Shown here: positions 1-10,100 of the stretch, piece after piece
Position numbering within the stretch: position 1 is the first letter of the stretch
Layout: the number at the start of each line of letters is the position of its first letter
Source of the DNA: Photorhabdus australis DSM 17609
GTDB taxonomy: Bacteria > Pseudomonadota > Gammaproteobacteria > Enterobacterales > Enterobacteriaceae
Length of the DNA: 64,000 bases
Reading direction: 5' to 3'
Assembly (NCBI RefSeq): GCF_000711895.1
Contig: NZ_JONO01000006.1
Span: 62,001-126,000, forward strand
The notes under the pieces: generated by a model
Told to the model about the DNA's origin: nothing
Database searches by the model: none
The model's input: the letters and a program-made list of their open reading frames with translations, nothing else
Translations under genes and position numbers: made by a program

Positions 1-1083
1 AACAGTGTGCCGGCGCCGGTCAAGGCACTGATTGAACATGCTGGGCCTCAACTCTCCACCAGCGCCTTGCGTTTGGTTTTGATGAGTGGCGACTGGATAC
101 CCGTTAATTTGCCGGACCAGATCAAAGCAGCAATAGACGGTATTGAGGTGGTGAGTCTTGGTGGGGCAACCGAAGGTTCGATTTGGTCAATTTTTTATCC
201 CATCCAGGAGGTTGATGCGAATTGGAAAAGTATTCCCTATGGCAAACCGCTCGCTAACCAGAGATTCCACGTACTCAATAACTGGCTTGAACCTTGCCCT
301 AAATGGGTAACTGGTGAACTTTTTATTGCCGGAGAGGGTGTTGCACAAGGCTATCTCTGCGACGAGGAAAAAACCCGCGAGCGTTTTATTATCCATCCTG
401 TCACTGGTGAACGGTTGTATAAAACGGGTGATTTAGGACGCTATATTGATCAGGGATTAATTGAAATTCTTGGGAGGGAAGATAGCCAGATAAAAATTAA
501 CGGATATCGTATTGAACTGGGAGAAATTGAAGCCTGTTTGCTATCACATCAACAGGCTAACCATGTGGTAATCAATGCGGCAATCCATCCGAAAACTGGC
601 CAGAAGCAGTTGGCTGCGTATATCGTTGCAGCAAAAGGAAGTAACGATAGCGATAACGGGTTATTAGAGAATGAATTGCGGGGGATTGCTCAAGACAATC
701 TTCCTTCCTACATGGTACCTACCTGGTTTGTATTACTGGATAGCATGCCACTGACCACCAACGGAAAAATTGATCGTAAAGCTTTACCAAATCCTTGGGG
801 TGAAGCGGTAGCCGAAAAAAGTAAAAGTTTACCGTCCAATGATATTGAATCCCGTTTATTCGATGTCTGGCATAAGCAATTGAAACATAACGATTTTGAT
901 GTCAATGACGGCTTTTTTGATATCGGTGGAGATTCATTACATGCAGTTGGTATTCTCAGTGCTGTGCGTGAATCCTTTAATGTCAGCCCGACAAGCGAGC
1001 AGGACATGATTGAAAGTTTATTTATGAATGCTTCTGTTCGTGATTTTTCAAAGATTCTTGCCACTGTGTCGGATAATGGTTAG
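1..1083 (+). CDS. Nonribosomal peptide synthetase, C-terminal part (adenylation + carrier domain)
   Basis: The gene enters the window already open; the frame is open from base 1, so the true start lies upstream. The visible 361 codons hold the second half of an adenylation domain followed by one peptidyl carrier domain. Counting from the GTG at 7, visible core motifs are A5 (GGATEGSIW, 52-60), A6 (GELFIAGEGVAQGY, 103-116), A7 (YKTGDLGRY, 138-146), A8 (NGYRIELGEIE, 165-175) and A10 (NGKIDRKAL, 252-260, catalytic Lys254). The carrier motif DGFFDIGGDSLHA (301-313) has phosphopantetheine Ser310. The protein ends right after the carrier with no thioesterase or condensation domain, so the product must be passed on or released by another protein; a separate type II thioesterase lies two genes downstream. 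Most of the substrate-code residues are outside the window, so the amino acid is unknown. Confidence 0.95.
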   Translation, partial: NSVPAPVKALIEHAGPQLSTSALRLVLMSGDWIPVNLPDQIKAAIDGIEVVSLGGATEGSIWSIFYPIQEVDANWKSIPYGKPLANQRFHVLNNWLEPCPKWVTGELFIAGEGVAQGYLCDEEKTRERFIIHPVTGERLYKTGDLGRYIDQGLIEILGREDSQIKINGYRIELGEIEACLLSHQQANHVVINAAIHPKTGQKQLAAYIVAAKGSNDSDNGLLENELRGIAQDNLPSYMVPTWFVLLDSMPLTTNGKIDRKALPNPWGEAVAEKSKSLPSNDIESRLFDVWHKQLKHNDFDVNDGFFDIGGDSLHAVGILSAVRESFNVSPTSEQDMIESLFMNASVRDFSKILATVSDNG

Positions 1084-1094
1084 GAGCAGCATGT

Positions 1095-2726
1095 ATGAGT
1101 AATCATTCTACTGCAGCCCATACGCCTATTCAGTTTGATTTTATCGTCGTAGGGGGTGGAACATCCGGTTGCGTTATGGCATCGCGTCTTTCAGAGAACG
1201 GTAAATATTCGGTCATGCTGATTGAAGCTGGACAGGATTCCGATGTGGGCTGGCCTGACAGCCCATTGTTGGATGCTTCGCGGTTGGTTCTGGCAGGATA
1301 TAATTGGCAGTACGAAGCAAATGTTCATGGTGCAGACAGATTCTCACGATTTGTTCAGGCTGATGATATCTCTCCCGTAGGGAGAGATAGACGTAAACAA
1401 TTCGGTTACAGCTTAGGGAAAGTGATGGGGGGATCGTCGGCCATTAATGGCGCCGTTGCATTAAGAGCTTTTCCCAGTGACTTCGAATGTTGGGTAAAAA
1501 TGGGCTGTGAGAAATGGTCGTGGCAGGATGTTTTGCCGTGGTACAAATTTCTTGAAAATGATTGTGATCGACAGAACCCTTCATTGCATGGTCACAATGG
1601 TCCGTTGAGATTGCGTAGGCCGGGTGATGCTGAAATTCTGCCTTTAGAAAAGGCTTTTTCTGTGGCGTGCCAAGATCACGGCATTCCTTTTGTGGATGAT
1701 CTGAATGAAGGAGAGGGGCCTGCGGTTGGCGCTGTTCCAGCCAATGTGGTGCAGGGTGCGGAACGGTTTGATCTTTATCGAGCCTACCTTTCCACTGCCC
1801 GGGAGCGGAAAAACTTACATATTCTCACCAATGTGATGGTTGAAAGAGTGCTGTTTTCCGCCAGCAGGGCGACAGGTGTCGAAGTGATTGAAAATGGGGA
1901 ACAGACAACTTATCAGGCTGAACAGGTCGTGCTCTGTGCTGGGGCTGTGGGATCAGCTGCTATATTGCAACGTTCTGGCGTCGGAGATGGAAGATTGTTG
2001 CATAAGCTGGATATCCCAGTAGTTGCTGATCTTCCTGCTGTTGGTAAGAGCTTGTCTGATCATGCCTCTGTTGTGTTATGGGCATTACCGAGAATAGAAA
2101 ACAGCATTACAGAAACGCCGTGGCGTCAAACCGCTGCGCGTCTCAGTAGTGGCTATGATGCACAGATTGATGTGCAGCTGGGGTTGATGAACAACGTCGC
2201 CAGCCGGACGGTTCCAGGCTTTCAGAATCGTACTGACTACCCACGTTTGGTCGGTGCTTCGGTAATGCTAATGCGTCCAAACGCAAAAGGACGGGTATTT
2301 ATTCAATCCAAGAGCAGTCAACAGCTACCCTTGATTGACCTTCCTTTATCAAAAGATCCTGAAGACATTGCTCGTTTGGTCGGTGGTGTACGGAAGATGT
2401 GGCAACTGATAAATCATCCTGAGGTAGTCAGCTATCTGGATGGTATCCAGTTCTGGTCAAATGCGATGATAAACAACGATGATGTTATGTATAACGCTGT
2501 CAAAAATCTGGTTAGCCCCGGTTGGCACGCATCTGGCACTATTCGCATGGGAAGTGAAAATGACCCGGATACAGCCGCAGACGAAAAGGGAAACCTTCAT
2601 GGGTTAAGCCATATCACCGTGGCGGATGCCTCACTTTTCCCGGTGATCCCTTCTTTACCCACTAACCTGACCACCGTGATGGTGGCGGAGCGCATAGCTT
2701 CCTTTTTACTAGAGAGAAATGTGTGA
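1095..2726 (+). CDS. GMC-family FAD-dependent oxidoreductase (choline dehydrogenase-like)
   Basis: The 543-residue protein has the usual length of the glucose-methanol-choline oxidoreductases. It opens with the FAD dinucleotide fold (VVGGGTSGC, around residues 18-26, then LIEAG), has the second FAD signature GGSSAINGAV about 110 residues in, and ends with the substrate-side motif WHASGTIRMG, whose His is the usual catalytic base, followed by VADASLFPVIPSLPTNLTTVMVAE-like C-terminal sequence. It starts 11 bases after the NRPS stop and its stop overlaps the thioesterase start, so it is translated in the same operon. Members oxidise alcohols to aldehydes or ketones. Here it most likely tailors a carrier-bound or released intermediate of the adjacent NRPS; the substrate cannot be read from sequence. 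Confidence 0.93.
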   Translation: MSNHSTAAHTPIQFDFIVVGGGTSGCVMASRLSENGKYSVMLIEAGQDSDVGWPDSPLLDASRLVLAGYNWQYEANVHGADRFSRFVQADDISPVGRDRRKQFGYSLGKVMGGSSAINGAVALRAFPSDFECWVKMGCEKWSWQDVLPWYKFLENDCDRQNPSLHGHNGPLRLRRPGDAEILPLEKAFSVACQDHGIPFVDDLNEGEGPAVGAVPANVVQGAERFDLYRAYLSTARERKNLHILTNVMVERVLFSASRATGVEVIENGEQTTYQAEQVVLCAGAVGSAAILQRSGVGDGRLLHKLDIPVVADLPAVGKSLSDHASVVLWALPRIENSITETPWRQTAARLSSGYDAQIDVQLGLMNNVASRTVPGFQNRTDYPRLVGASVMLMRPNAKGRVFIQSKSSQQLPLIDLPLSKDPEDIARLVGGVRKMWQLINHPEVVSYLDGIQFWSNAMINNDDVMYNAVKNLVSPGWHASGTIRMGSENDPDTAADEKGNLHGLSHITVADASLFPVIPSLPTNLTTVMVAERIASFLLERNV

Positions 2727-3469
2727 TGACAACAATGCCTAAACGAATTATTTATGCTTTTCCACATGCAGGGGCCAGTGCTAGCGTTTATCGAGGTTGG
2801 GAAGATCGTCTGAAGGAAGATGGTGAGCTTCTGTTCAAACCGATTGAAATACCTGGACGCGATTCTTTAAGCAGGGAAAAGGTTATTGATGATCTTCATC
2901 AACTGTCGGAGCGGATCTGTGAGGAAATTTGCGCGGATTTTGCTCATAGGCAGAAAAGTGGAGTCACTGAATGGGCAACGTTTGGCCATAGCTTTGGCGG
3001 AGTATTGAGTTTTATCGTCAGCGCTACTCTGGCGGATAAATATGATATGCGGCCTCTGTTTTCTGTGATTTCAGGCTCCATAGCGCCAAGTGTGCAACCG
3101 AATGATGACCGGCATTTGTGGACGGATGAGCAGATCATTTCCAAAATGCGAGCAGATAACGGAACGCCAGAGGCTATTCTTAATGAACCTTCTTTTGCAC
3201 GTCGGCTTGTTACTCAGCTTCGGACAGATTATATCCTGCGACGTCAGTTCCTGGCATTTTCTGACAGAAAGGTAAAACACCCTTTGATCATGGTTTCGGC
3301 GGATAACGACGAGCACGTCAGCGACGAAATGCAACTGGAGTGGCAAAACCATACTACTTCAACTACTCGATTAATATCTATTGTGGGGGGCCATTTTGCT
3401 GTCTATAGCCATTTTGACGAGATGAAGGCCCTTTTTCTCCAAACCCGTGATGAATACAAGTGTCATTAA
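2726..3469 (+). CDS. Type II thioesterase of the NRPS operon
   Basis: An alpha/beta hydrolase of 247 residues, the normal size of stand-alone type II thioesterases. It begins with the family signature FPHAGASASVY, has the nucleophile elbow GHSFGG (Ser89), an acidic residue in SADNDEHV, and the catalytic His in GGHFAVY near residue 222. I chose the ATG at 2726, which overlaps the upstream TGA (TGATG), over the in-frame GTG at 2723. Such enzymes clear stalled or mis-primed acyl groups from carrier domains. Since the visible NRPS has no built-in thioesterase, this protein might also release the product. Confidence 0.92.
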   Translation: MTTMPKRIIYAFPHAGASASVYRGWEDRLKEDGELLFKPIEIPGRDSLSREKVIDDLHQLSERICEEICADFAHRQKSGVTEWATFGHSFGGVLSFIVSATLADKYDMRPLFSVISGSIAPSVQPNDDRHLWTDEQIISKMRADNGTPEAILNEPSFARRLVTQLRTDYILRRQFLAFSDRKVKHPLIMVSADNDEHVSDEMQLEWQNHTTSTTRLISIVGGHFAVYSHFDEMKALFLQTRDEYKCH

Positions 3470-3493
3470 TGGTGGAGTCTGCCAGAGGAAAAA

Positions 3494-4624
3494 ATGGAAA
3501 ATAATGATTTAGCGCTGTTCCGGCAATCCTGCCGTGATTTTTTGCAACGTGAAGCAAAACCCTATCTGACAGAATGGGAAAAAAACGGGCTGATTAGCCG
3601 GGACTTTTGGCGTCATGCAGGTAAAGCAGGTTTATTGGGGTTGGGAGTTGCTAGAAAATTTGGTGGCGCACAGCAACCTGACTTTCATTATGCTTCTGTA
3701 CTGACAGAGGAATTAATCCGTGCCGAGATGACGGCTCCGGTAATTATCTCTCATAATGATGTGATTGCCAGCTATATAGATAGCCATGGAACAGATGATC
3801 AGCGTGATCGTTGGTTACCAAAGCTGTGTAGTGGTGAGCTTATTGCAGCGATTGCGGTCACGGAACCTAATGGAGGATCTGACTCGGCAGATCTTGAAAC
3901 TATAGCGGTAAAACAAGGGCAGCATTATGTTGTCAATGGCCATAAACGTTATATCACCAACGGTATCAATGCCGATCTTATTTTAACAGCGGTTAAGACT
4001 TCTGAAGCCCAACGGGGGCAGGGTATCAGTTTGATTATTATTGAGCGCGGTACAGCTGGTTTTGAACGTGGTCCGTTACTGAAAAAAATTGGCTGGCATG
4101 CTAGTGATACCGCTGATCTCTATTTTTCCGATTGCCACGTACCTTGTGAAAACCTCATTGGCCGTGAAAATATGGGGAATTTATATTTTATGGGCGGTAT
4201 GCCACGTGAAAGGTTAAGTATTGCTACTGTGGCTGTTTCTACAGCAGAGTATTTGCTGGAAAAAACATTGGAGTGGGCAAAAAGCCGTAAAGCCTTTGGG
4301 CAACCAGTGGGATCATTTCAATATAATAGGTTTGATTTAGCTGAATTAGATACGGAAGTGAAGATCGCCAGACTTTATTTGAATGATGCCATAACTAAAT
4401 TTAATCAAAAAAGTCTCAATATTATTGATGCTGCCAGAATTAAATTGTGGACCACTGAATTGCAAATAAAAGTAGCGGATCGTTGCCTGCAACTTCATGG
4501 TGGTGCAGGATATATGAGTGACTCCTTTATTGGAAAATCCTGGGCAAATAGTCGTGTACAAACTATTTATGGTGGTACCAGCGAAATTCTTAAAGAGTTT
4601 ATTAGTAAATCGATGGGTTTGTGA
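3494..4624 (+). CDS. Acyl-CoA dehydrogenase family protein
   Basis: The 376-residue protein has the full acyl-CoA dehydrogenase architecture: N-terminal helical domain, the beta-domain FAD/substrate signature AIAVTEPNGGSDSAD, and the C-terminal helical domain with RKAFGQPVGSFQ and LQLHGGAGYM. The usual short-chain-type catalytic Glu position in IYEGT is Gly here (IYGGTSEI). The alternative long-chain/isovaleryl-type base is present in MPRERL (Glu239), so it is probably active and of that subgroup. In NRPS operons such enzymes desaturate aminoacyl groups held on a carrier, for example prolyl to pyrrolyl, and a stand-alone adenylation-carrier partner is compatible with that. The start has weak ribosome-binding sequence GAGGAA 5-10 bases ahead. 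Confidence 0.9.
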   Translation: MENNDLALFRQSCRDFLQREAKPYLTEWEKNGLISRDFWRHAGKAGLLGLGVARKFGGAQQPDFHYASVLTEELIRAEMTAPVIISHNDVIASYIDSHGTDDQRDRWLPKLCSGELIAAIAVTEPNGGSDSADLETIAVKQGQHYVVNGHKRYITNGINADLILTAVKTSEAQRGQGISLIIIERGTAGFERGPLLKKIGWHASDTADLYFSDCHVPCENLIGRENMGNLYFMGGMPRERLSIATVAVSTAEYLLEKTLEWAKSRKAFGQPVGSFQYNRFDLAELDTEVKIARLYLNDAITKFNQKSLNIIDAARIKLWTTELQIKVADRCLQLHGGAGYMSDSFIGKSWANSRVQTIYGGTSEILKEFISKSMGL

Positions 4625-4655
4625 GTATTACGTTTTAATCTGACCGCGAGAAAAT

Positions 4656-5525
4656 ATGAATACGATAAGTGAACTATCTGAAAATAATTTTCAGGTAAAG
4701 ATTGCTACACCTGAAATATGGTTGCCTGCCATCGATATGGCCCGCCGGGAGTGTTGGGATTTGGGGAGGGAAGATGTCCAAAGATTTTTTAATGTTGATG
4801 CAGACGGCTTCTATATCGGCTATTTGAATGGACAACCTGTGTCATCGGTGTCTGTGGTGAATTACGCTCAAAATTACTCGCATCTCGGTCATTATATTGT
4901 TAACTCTGCTTTTCGTGGCAAAGGGCTGGGGCTTAATACATGGCGTGTGGCGATTGAACATGCTGAAGGGCGTTGTATTGGGTTGGATGGTATGCCGGCC
5001 CAGGAGAAAAATTATCAAAAATGGGGTTTTGTAACGCATTATCAGACGTTGAGAGTTTTGGGAACAGCCAGTAAACAAATGATCAATTTCCAGAATATTG
5101 AAACAGTGAATCAAGAAAATATTTTGGCGGTGGTAGAGTATGACTCTCGTTTTATGGGCTATTCACGCCTGAATTTACTCTCGACTTGGTTTTTTGGCGA
5201 CGGTAGAAAAGGTTTTATTATTACCGGACAAAACGGCATCGAGGGTTTAATTGGTTTGCGACCTTCCGATGAGGGGTATCGTATCGGACCTTTTTATGCT
5301 GGAAATAAACAGGACATGAGAATTCTGATGTCAGTGGCGCTGAATGAAATACATGAGAATACGAAAGTAACATTAGATATTCCTGAATATGCTCATGATG
5401 CAATAGCTCTTGTCAATTCCTTAGGATTTAAACCACTTTTTTATACGTGCAGGATGTATCGCGGGGATCCGCCTGTTCATTATCATCCAGAGATTAATGC
5501 ATTGGCTTCTCTGGAATTGGGCTAA
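4656..5525 (+). CDS. GNAT-family N-acetyltransferase (two-domain, YitH-like)
   Basis: The 289-residue protein starts with a GNAT domain; the acetyl-CoA pyrophosphate-binding stretch is seen as FRGKGLGLNTWRVA around residues 87-100, following a beta-strand ending HYIVNSA. The C-terminal ~130 residues look like the accessory domain (Acetyltransf_18 type) found in YitH-like proteins, with YRIGPFYAG and a Leu-Gly-Phe turn near the end. It lies 31 bases after the acyl-CoA dehydrogenase in the same orientation. It could acylate the operon product or provide self-protection by acetylation; the sequence does not decide. Family assignment is good, substrate unknown. Confidence 0.82.
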   Translation: MNTISELSENNFQVKIATPEIWLPAIDMARRECWDLGREDVQRFFNVDADGFYIGYLNGQPVSSVSVVNYAQNYSHLGHYIVNSAFRGKGLGLNTWRVAIEHAEGRCIGLDGMPAQEKNYQKWGFVTHYQTLRVLGTASKQMINFQNIETVNQENILAVVEYDSRFMGYSRLNLLSTWFFGDGRKGFIITGQNGIEGLIGLRPSDEGYRIGPFYAGNKQDMRILMSVALNEIHENTKVTLDIPEYAHDAIALVNSLGFKPLFYTCRMYRGDPPVHYHPEINALASLELG

Positions 5526-5575
5526 ACAACATTAATTCATTTGAATCGTAGCTGATTAAGCTTAATGGAGAAATT

Positions 5576-6040
5576 ATGTCTGACAGTACACCAACATTAT
5601 TTGAATGGATGGGGGGCAGGGAAGTGCTGATGAAATTAATGACAACCTTTTACGCTAAAGTTGAAAAGGATGAATTATTAGCACCCATGTTTTCCCGTAT
5701 GTCATCCGATCATCCAGAACATGTGGCAATTTGGCTGGAGGAGGTGTTAGGGGGCGAACCGAATTATACGGCTCATAGGGGCGGTTTTAAGGGCATGATT
5801 TCTAAACACCGGGGTAGAAATATTCAGCCTGAACAGCGTAAGCGTTGGGTGGATTTAATGATGGAATGTGCTGATGAAGTTAATCTTCCTTCTGATCCAG
5901 AATTTCGCTCTGCTTTTGCGGCTTATATTGAGTGGGGATCTCGTCGTGCGCAGGCCAACTCGCAACCTAAAGCTCCATGCTCCAAACGTGAAACGATTAA
6001 AAAATGGGGATGGGGAGAAGCGCCTCCCGGAACACTTTAA
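5576..6040 (+). CDS. Group II truncated hemoglobin
   Basis: The 154-residue protein fits the group II truncated globin fold: TLFEWMGGREVL at the A/B helices, FYAKVEKDELLAPMF in the B-E region, an E-helix ending WLEEVLGGEPNYT, and His78 in SKHRGRN as the probable proximal heme ligand, followed by QRKRWVDLMM and a long C-terminal helix. A basic, Pro-rich tail of about 25 residues is added. A start at 5576 is supported by GGAGAA 5 bases upstream. In natural-product operons such globins supply or protect against oxygen or nitric oxide, or take part in oxidative tailoring; that role is inferred from position only. Confidence 0.88.
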   Translation: MSDSTPTLFEWMGGREVLMKLMTTFYAKVEKDELLAPMFSRMSSDHPEHVAIWLEEVLGGEPNYTAHRGGFKGMISKHRGRNIQPEQRKRWVDLMMECADEVNLPSDPEFRSAFAAYIEWGSRRAQANSQPKAPCSKRETIKKWGWGEAPPGTL

Positions 6041-6060
6041 TTATTGATGTTAATACTTAA

Positions 6061-6117
<57 letters not shown>

Positions 6118-6156
6118 ATGACGACGGCTAAATATTTTTGCCCTGTGGAATATATA

Positions 6157-6708
6157 ATGGTGAAAAAAAGAATTTTAATAGGCGCCTGTGGCTCGGTAGA
6201 TATCACTTATCTTCCGGAATATTTGAAGGCCATTAAGGCGAATATTGACTGTTCATTAACGGTATTAATGACCAAACAGGCAACTCAATTTATCCCGGCT
6301 GAAACCCTGAGATTGTGGTCTGATCGTATTATCGCGGATGAAAATCCGGCTGATTGGCCAACAGATAAACCCTCAAAAATTGTTGCCGATCACGACATTA
6401 TGGCGGTGATACCCGCAACGGCTAATACCCTGGCTTCAGTAGCACAGGGGGCGGCTCCTAATCGCCTAACGACGGTGATTCTTGCAGCAGATTTCCCAGT
6501 CTTGTTTTTTCCTGCTATGGGGGCGGTAATGTGGAAGAAATCTGCTGTGTGTAGAAATGTTCGTCAAATTTGCGAGGATAATTATGAGGTTATTCAACCT
6601 GTATGGCATGAAAACTACGATGCTGCGCTGCAACAGATAGTCGGTCACCCTTCCTTGCCCCCAGTTAGCGAAGTTGTGGAGTTGTTGAGAGCCAGATTAG
6701 CGGGGTAA
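6157..6708 (+). CDS. HFCD-family flavoprotein (EpiD / Dfp decarboxylase-like)
   Basis: A 183-residue flavoprotein of the homo-oligomeric flavin-containing Cys decarboxylase family. It shows the N-terminal FMN-binding turn KKRILIGACGSVD, the middle ATANTLASVAQGAA segment typical of the family, and a PAMGAVMW motif in place of the usual PAMNxxMW. The His conserved at the active site of the decarboxylases is likely the one in VADHDIMAV. The frame is open back to 6061 through the GTGAAA repeat, but the ATG at 6157 gives the normal short N-terminus and has GTGGAA upstream. In peptide biosynthesis this family oxidatively decarboxylates a C-terminal Cys; in central metabolism it makes phosphopantetheine. 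The loss of the Asn in PAMN suggests altered chemistry. Confidence 0.8.
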   Translation: MVKKRILIGACGSVDITYLPEYLKAIKANIDCSLTVLMTKQATQFIPAETLRLWSDRIIADENPADWPTDKPSKIVADHDIMAVIPATANTLASVAQGAAPNRLTTVILAADFPVLFFPAMGAVMWKKSAVCRNVRQICEDNYEVIQPVWHENYDAALQQIVGHPSLPPVSEVVELLRARLAG

Positions 6709-7165
6709 ATTCAGGGCAACATTTATAATAAAGCGCTTGCCTATTGTTGGAGCCAGCGCATTCAGATCTTCTACGACTGTTTTTATGACAACTGATGCCT
6801 TCCGTTCACACCGGGCGTCAGTTTGTTGCAGCTCATTCCTCTGCCTGTACTGAAAGGGGAGTCTTTCCCTCCAGGATTACCTGAAATAACACCCAGCGAA
6901 AATAGAATAACAGTTTTTCAGTAATGGTTTGCATTTGCAGGTTGTAGAGAAATATACGATGCTGAATTATTTTCGGGAAATATCATTTCCCCAATAATTA
7001 GTATCATCAACAAGTAATAGCATTTTTAATAGCAATTGCTAAGTAAAATTTAAGACGAACTATAATAGAAATTGGAGCAGATGGTTTGTGATCTGCTGAT
7101 CATAGAATGAAAGGCTGAATGGGTTAAAAGGGGCACTAATTATTTTTTTAGGAGTAGTATCGTAA
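6709..7165 (+). other. Intergenic region with one possible coding remnant
   Basis: This 457-base gap separates the NRPS-type operon from the AMP-ligase gene. A stretch at 6796-6924 reads open for 42 codons before TAA, with Pro-rich, protein-like sequence (FTPGVSLLQLIPLPV) and no start codon, so it may be the tail of a lost gene. The last 150 bases are AT-rich and presumably carry the promoter of the next gene; AGGAG at 7150 is its ribosome-binding site. No RNA gene is seen. Confidence 0.4.
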
Positions 7166-10100
7166 ATGTATAAAGAAAATAAATTAATTAATGGAATATT
7201 TGTTCACGAAAACTTTGTGGAAGTTATTCAGGAAAGCGGAAATACGCCAATTGATGGATACAAAAACGTAGAATTTCAATGCATTAATAAGAAAAAATTA
7301 GATGATGAAGGTTATATTGATTTATTGTCCAGAGTTGATAGTAACGTTAGAAATGGAGTTAAAAATTACGATAAGGTATTTAAATTATTGAAAGAAATTT
7401 CTAAGTATTATGAAAGCCTGGATTGTAAAATTAATGGTGATGGTAAAAGTAAAATATCCTTATTTATTTCTTACCTGAGACAAGGTAACGATAAATTTGA
7501 TAATTTCCTTGTTGAGTTGGATAAACAAAATAAGTTGATGTTGGTAATATGCTCTTACTTATTTATATCTCACAAAATAGTCTGTTTACCTGAAAATGAC
7601 AACTCAAAAAACATAATAATCAATATTACAGACGACCTTACATTGTCACAGGTAGAGGTAGTGCAGCATTCGATGGAAATACTATTTGAAATCATTTCAT
7701 TGAAACGAAGTAATAAATTGCTTGCTCATGTTGCTTATGACAGACTCGTGGAGGATGATTTCGCATATATACGTCCTGAAATACCAAATAAAAAAGTGTT
7801 GGCATGCAATCATAAGCAAAAAATTACGTGTTTCGTTTATCCTAATGTTATAACAGATATAAAAAAGTGGGATGTAAACCTGATGGTTTTTAGTGAAAAT
7901 GAGCTGGTAGAAATATGGCATTATCTTTGCGAAATATTATCTCCATTTTTTCTATGTAGTTATAATATTGTGAAAACTTGCACGCAGGTTGATGTAATTG
8001 TGTTGCCGACCTTCTATGAAAAACTGATGAATGGAGGAAAACAATATTCTGAGGCATTGCTAAATTGTGAAGGGAAATATATTGATAAAGCAGAAGCGTT
8101 TGTAGTGCCTCCCGTGATAGAAAACATTCTTGGCAGGAGCGAATTAGAAAATAAATTGAAAAAAATTTTTTCTTGGTGGGATTCATTTTTAGTTATACAA
8201 ATAAAGGAAATTTTAACGCAAATATCTCGAAACATTCAAAATGGTGCTAATCGTATTAAAATTACTGCGTTAGGTGAGGATCGTGTGGTAAGTTATGTGC
8301 TACCGTTAATGGAGCAATATGATTGTTTTGACTTGGTGGTAGGACAGAAGGCATATTGTGCAAATATTGTAATCATTTTGCCGGGAGAAAAGTTGTGGGA
8401 TATCAGAGAATTTGATCAAGTTTCAATATTGGTTGATATGCAAGGAAATGTACTTAACAAATATCATCTTATTTGTCAGAGAGCTAATTTGTTAATTATA
8501 AACGATGTTTATTTTGAAATACATGAGGAAGATTGTCGTCGTGCTATTTCCAAACTGTCCTGTTCGATTATTTACGAATCGATTTTATTATCGATGATTA
8601 TTGAGAAGTTTTTCGATGTTTCCAATGATTTACTATTAAACAATAAGATAATTAATGATATCGAAACATATCTTGCTTTAAAAGATAATTGTAATTCCAT
8701 CTTAATTAGTCAATATGGACCCGTAGTACCATATGAAATTGAAAATATTCTATATCTTCATGGCGTATTAACCAGACCTTACGGAGATGGTCTCGATAAT
8801 TATTTCGGGGCTATTCAAGCCAGAGCCGCACTAAAAACGCTCAAGGGGGATAGAATTAATCTGTGTAATTTTATTTTCAAACCAGGTAGAGGAATAGCGT
8901 TGCTTGATCCTAATACGGGTGAACATCTGACTTACGATCAGCTCAATCAGAATACAAAGAAATATTCTCAAAAATTCGATGCTCTTGGGTTGAATATTGG
9001 TGACGTTGTGGCATTAGCCGCGGTTGATAGCTTTCAAAGTATAATAATTATGTTGGCATGTTTTTGGCGGGGGTTGGTCTTTTGTCCAATAAATTATTTT
9101 GTTTCGGCAGAAAATATAGAGAAAATGCTGCATGCAGCGAATCCGTTTGTATTGATATGCGATGAAACTGCTCATCAGGATGTAAACTTACGAGCTTTTT
9201 TCAATGGTCTTATCATTAATTTTCATGAATTTACATCAGGTTTTGTAGGTGAGAGCAATAACATAACCGATGAAGCTGTTTTATTGCCTGAAGAACACCC
9301 GGCTGTAATATTGTTTACATCTGGATCAACAGGCTCGCCAAGGGCATTAATACATGAGCATAAAGATTTTGTGCTATGCAATATGAATTATACTCCTGTT
9401 GTTGTTGGCTTACGTGAAGGGGAATGCGTATATACTCCATCGAGAATATTTTTTGCGTATGGTTTGAATGGCATATTGATTTCGCTTTTTTCGGGGGCAT
9501 CACATGTAATTGCGGCTCCTCTGGCTAAGGGAAAAAGTTATACCGAAATTCTCAAACGCTTTTCAGTGAATGTTTTTTTTACTGTACCTATGGTATTAAA
9601 AATGATTTTGCTGAATGAAATTAAAAATAATGACTTACCTAATCTAAGACTTTGTATTTCTTCTGGTGAGATTTTACCAGAAGCTCTTTATATTGAAGCA
9701 AAGCAAAAGATGGGAACAGATATTATTGATGGCATAGGCACGACAGAAGTGCTTTCTACCTTTATTTCAAATCGTGATGGTTATAGTCGTCCGGGTTCTA
9801 GTGGGGTGTTGGTTCCCGGCTTTGTGGTTAAATTGGTAAATAGTGATGGAAGAATATGTAGCGTCGGTGAGGTTGGGGTATTGTGGGTGAAAGGAAATAC
9901 CTTAGCTAAAGGGTATATAAATGATGCTAAAGGTGAAAACTCGAATTCCTTTGTCGATGGCTGGTTTAATACTCGAGATCTATATTTCGTGGATGCAGAA
10001 GGTTTTTACTATCATGTTGGGAGATCAGGAGCGACGTTAAAAATAAATGGCTGTTGGTTTTCACCACAAGTTCTTGAACAGGTTTTAATGAAGCATCCTC

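Noticed and set aside
2723..2726. GTG at 2723 as start of the thioesterase
   Set aside because: The ATG at 2726 overlaps the upstream stop directly and gives the usual N-terminus.
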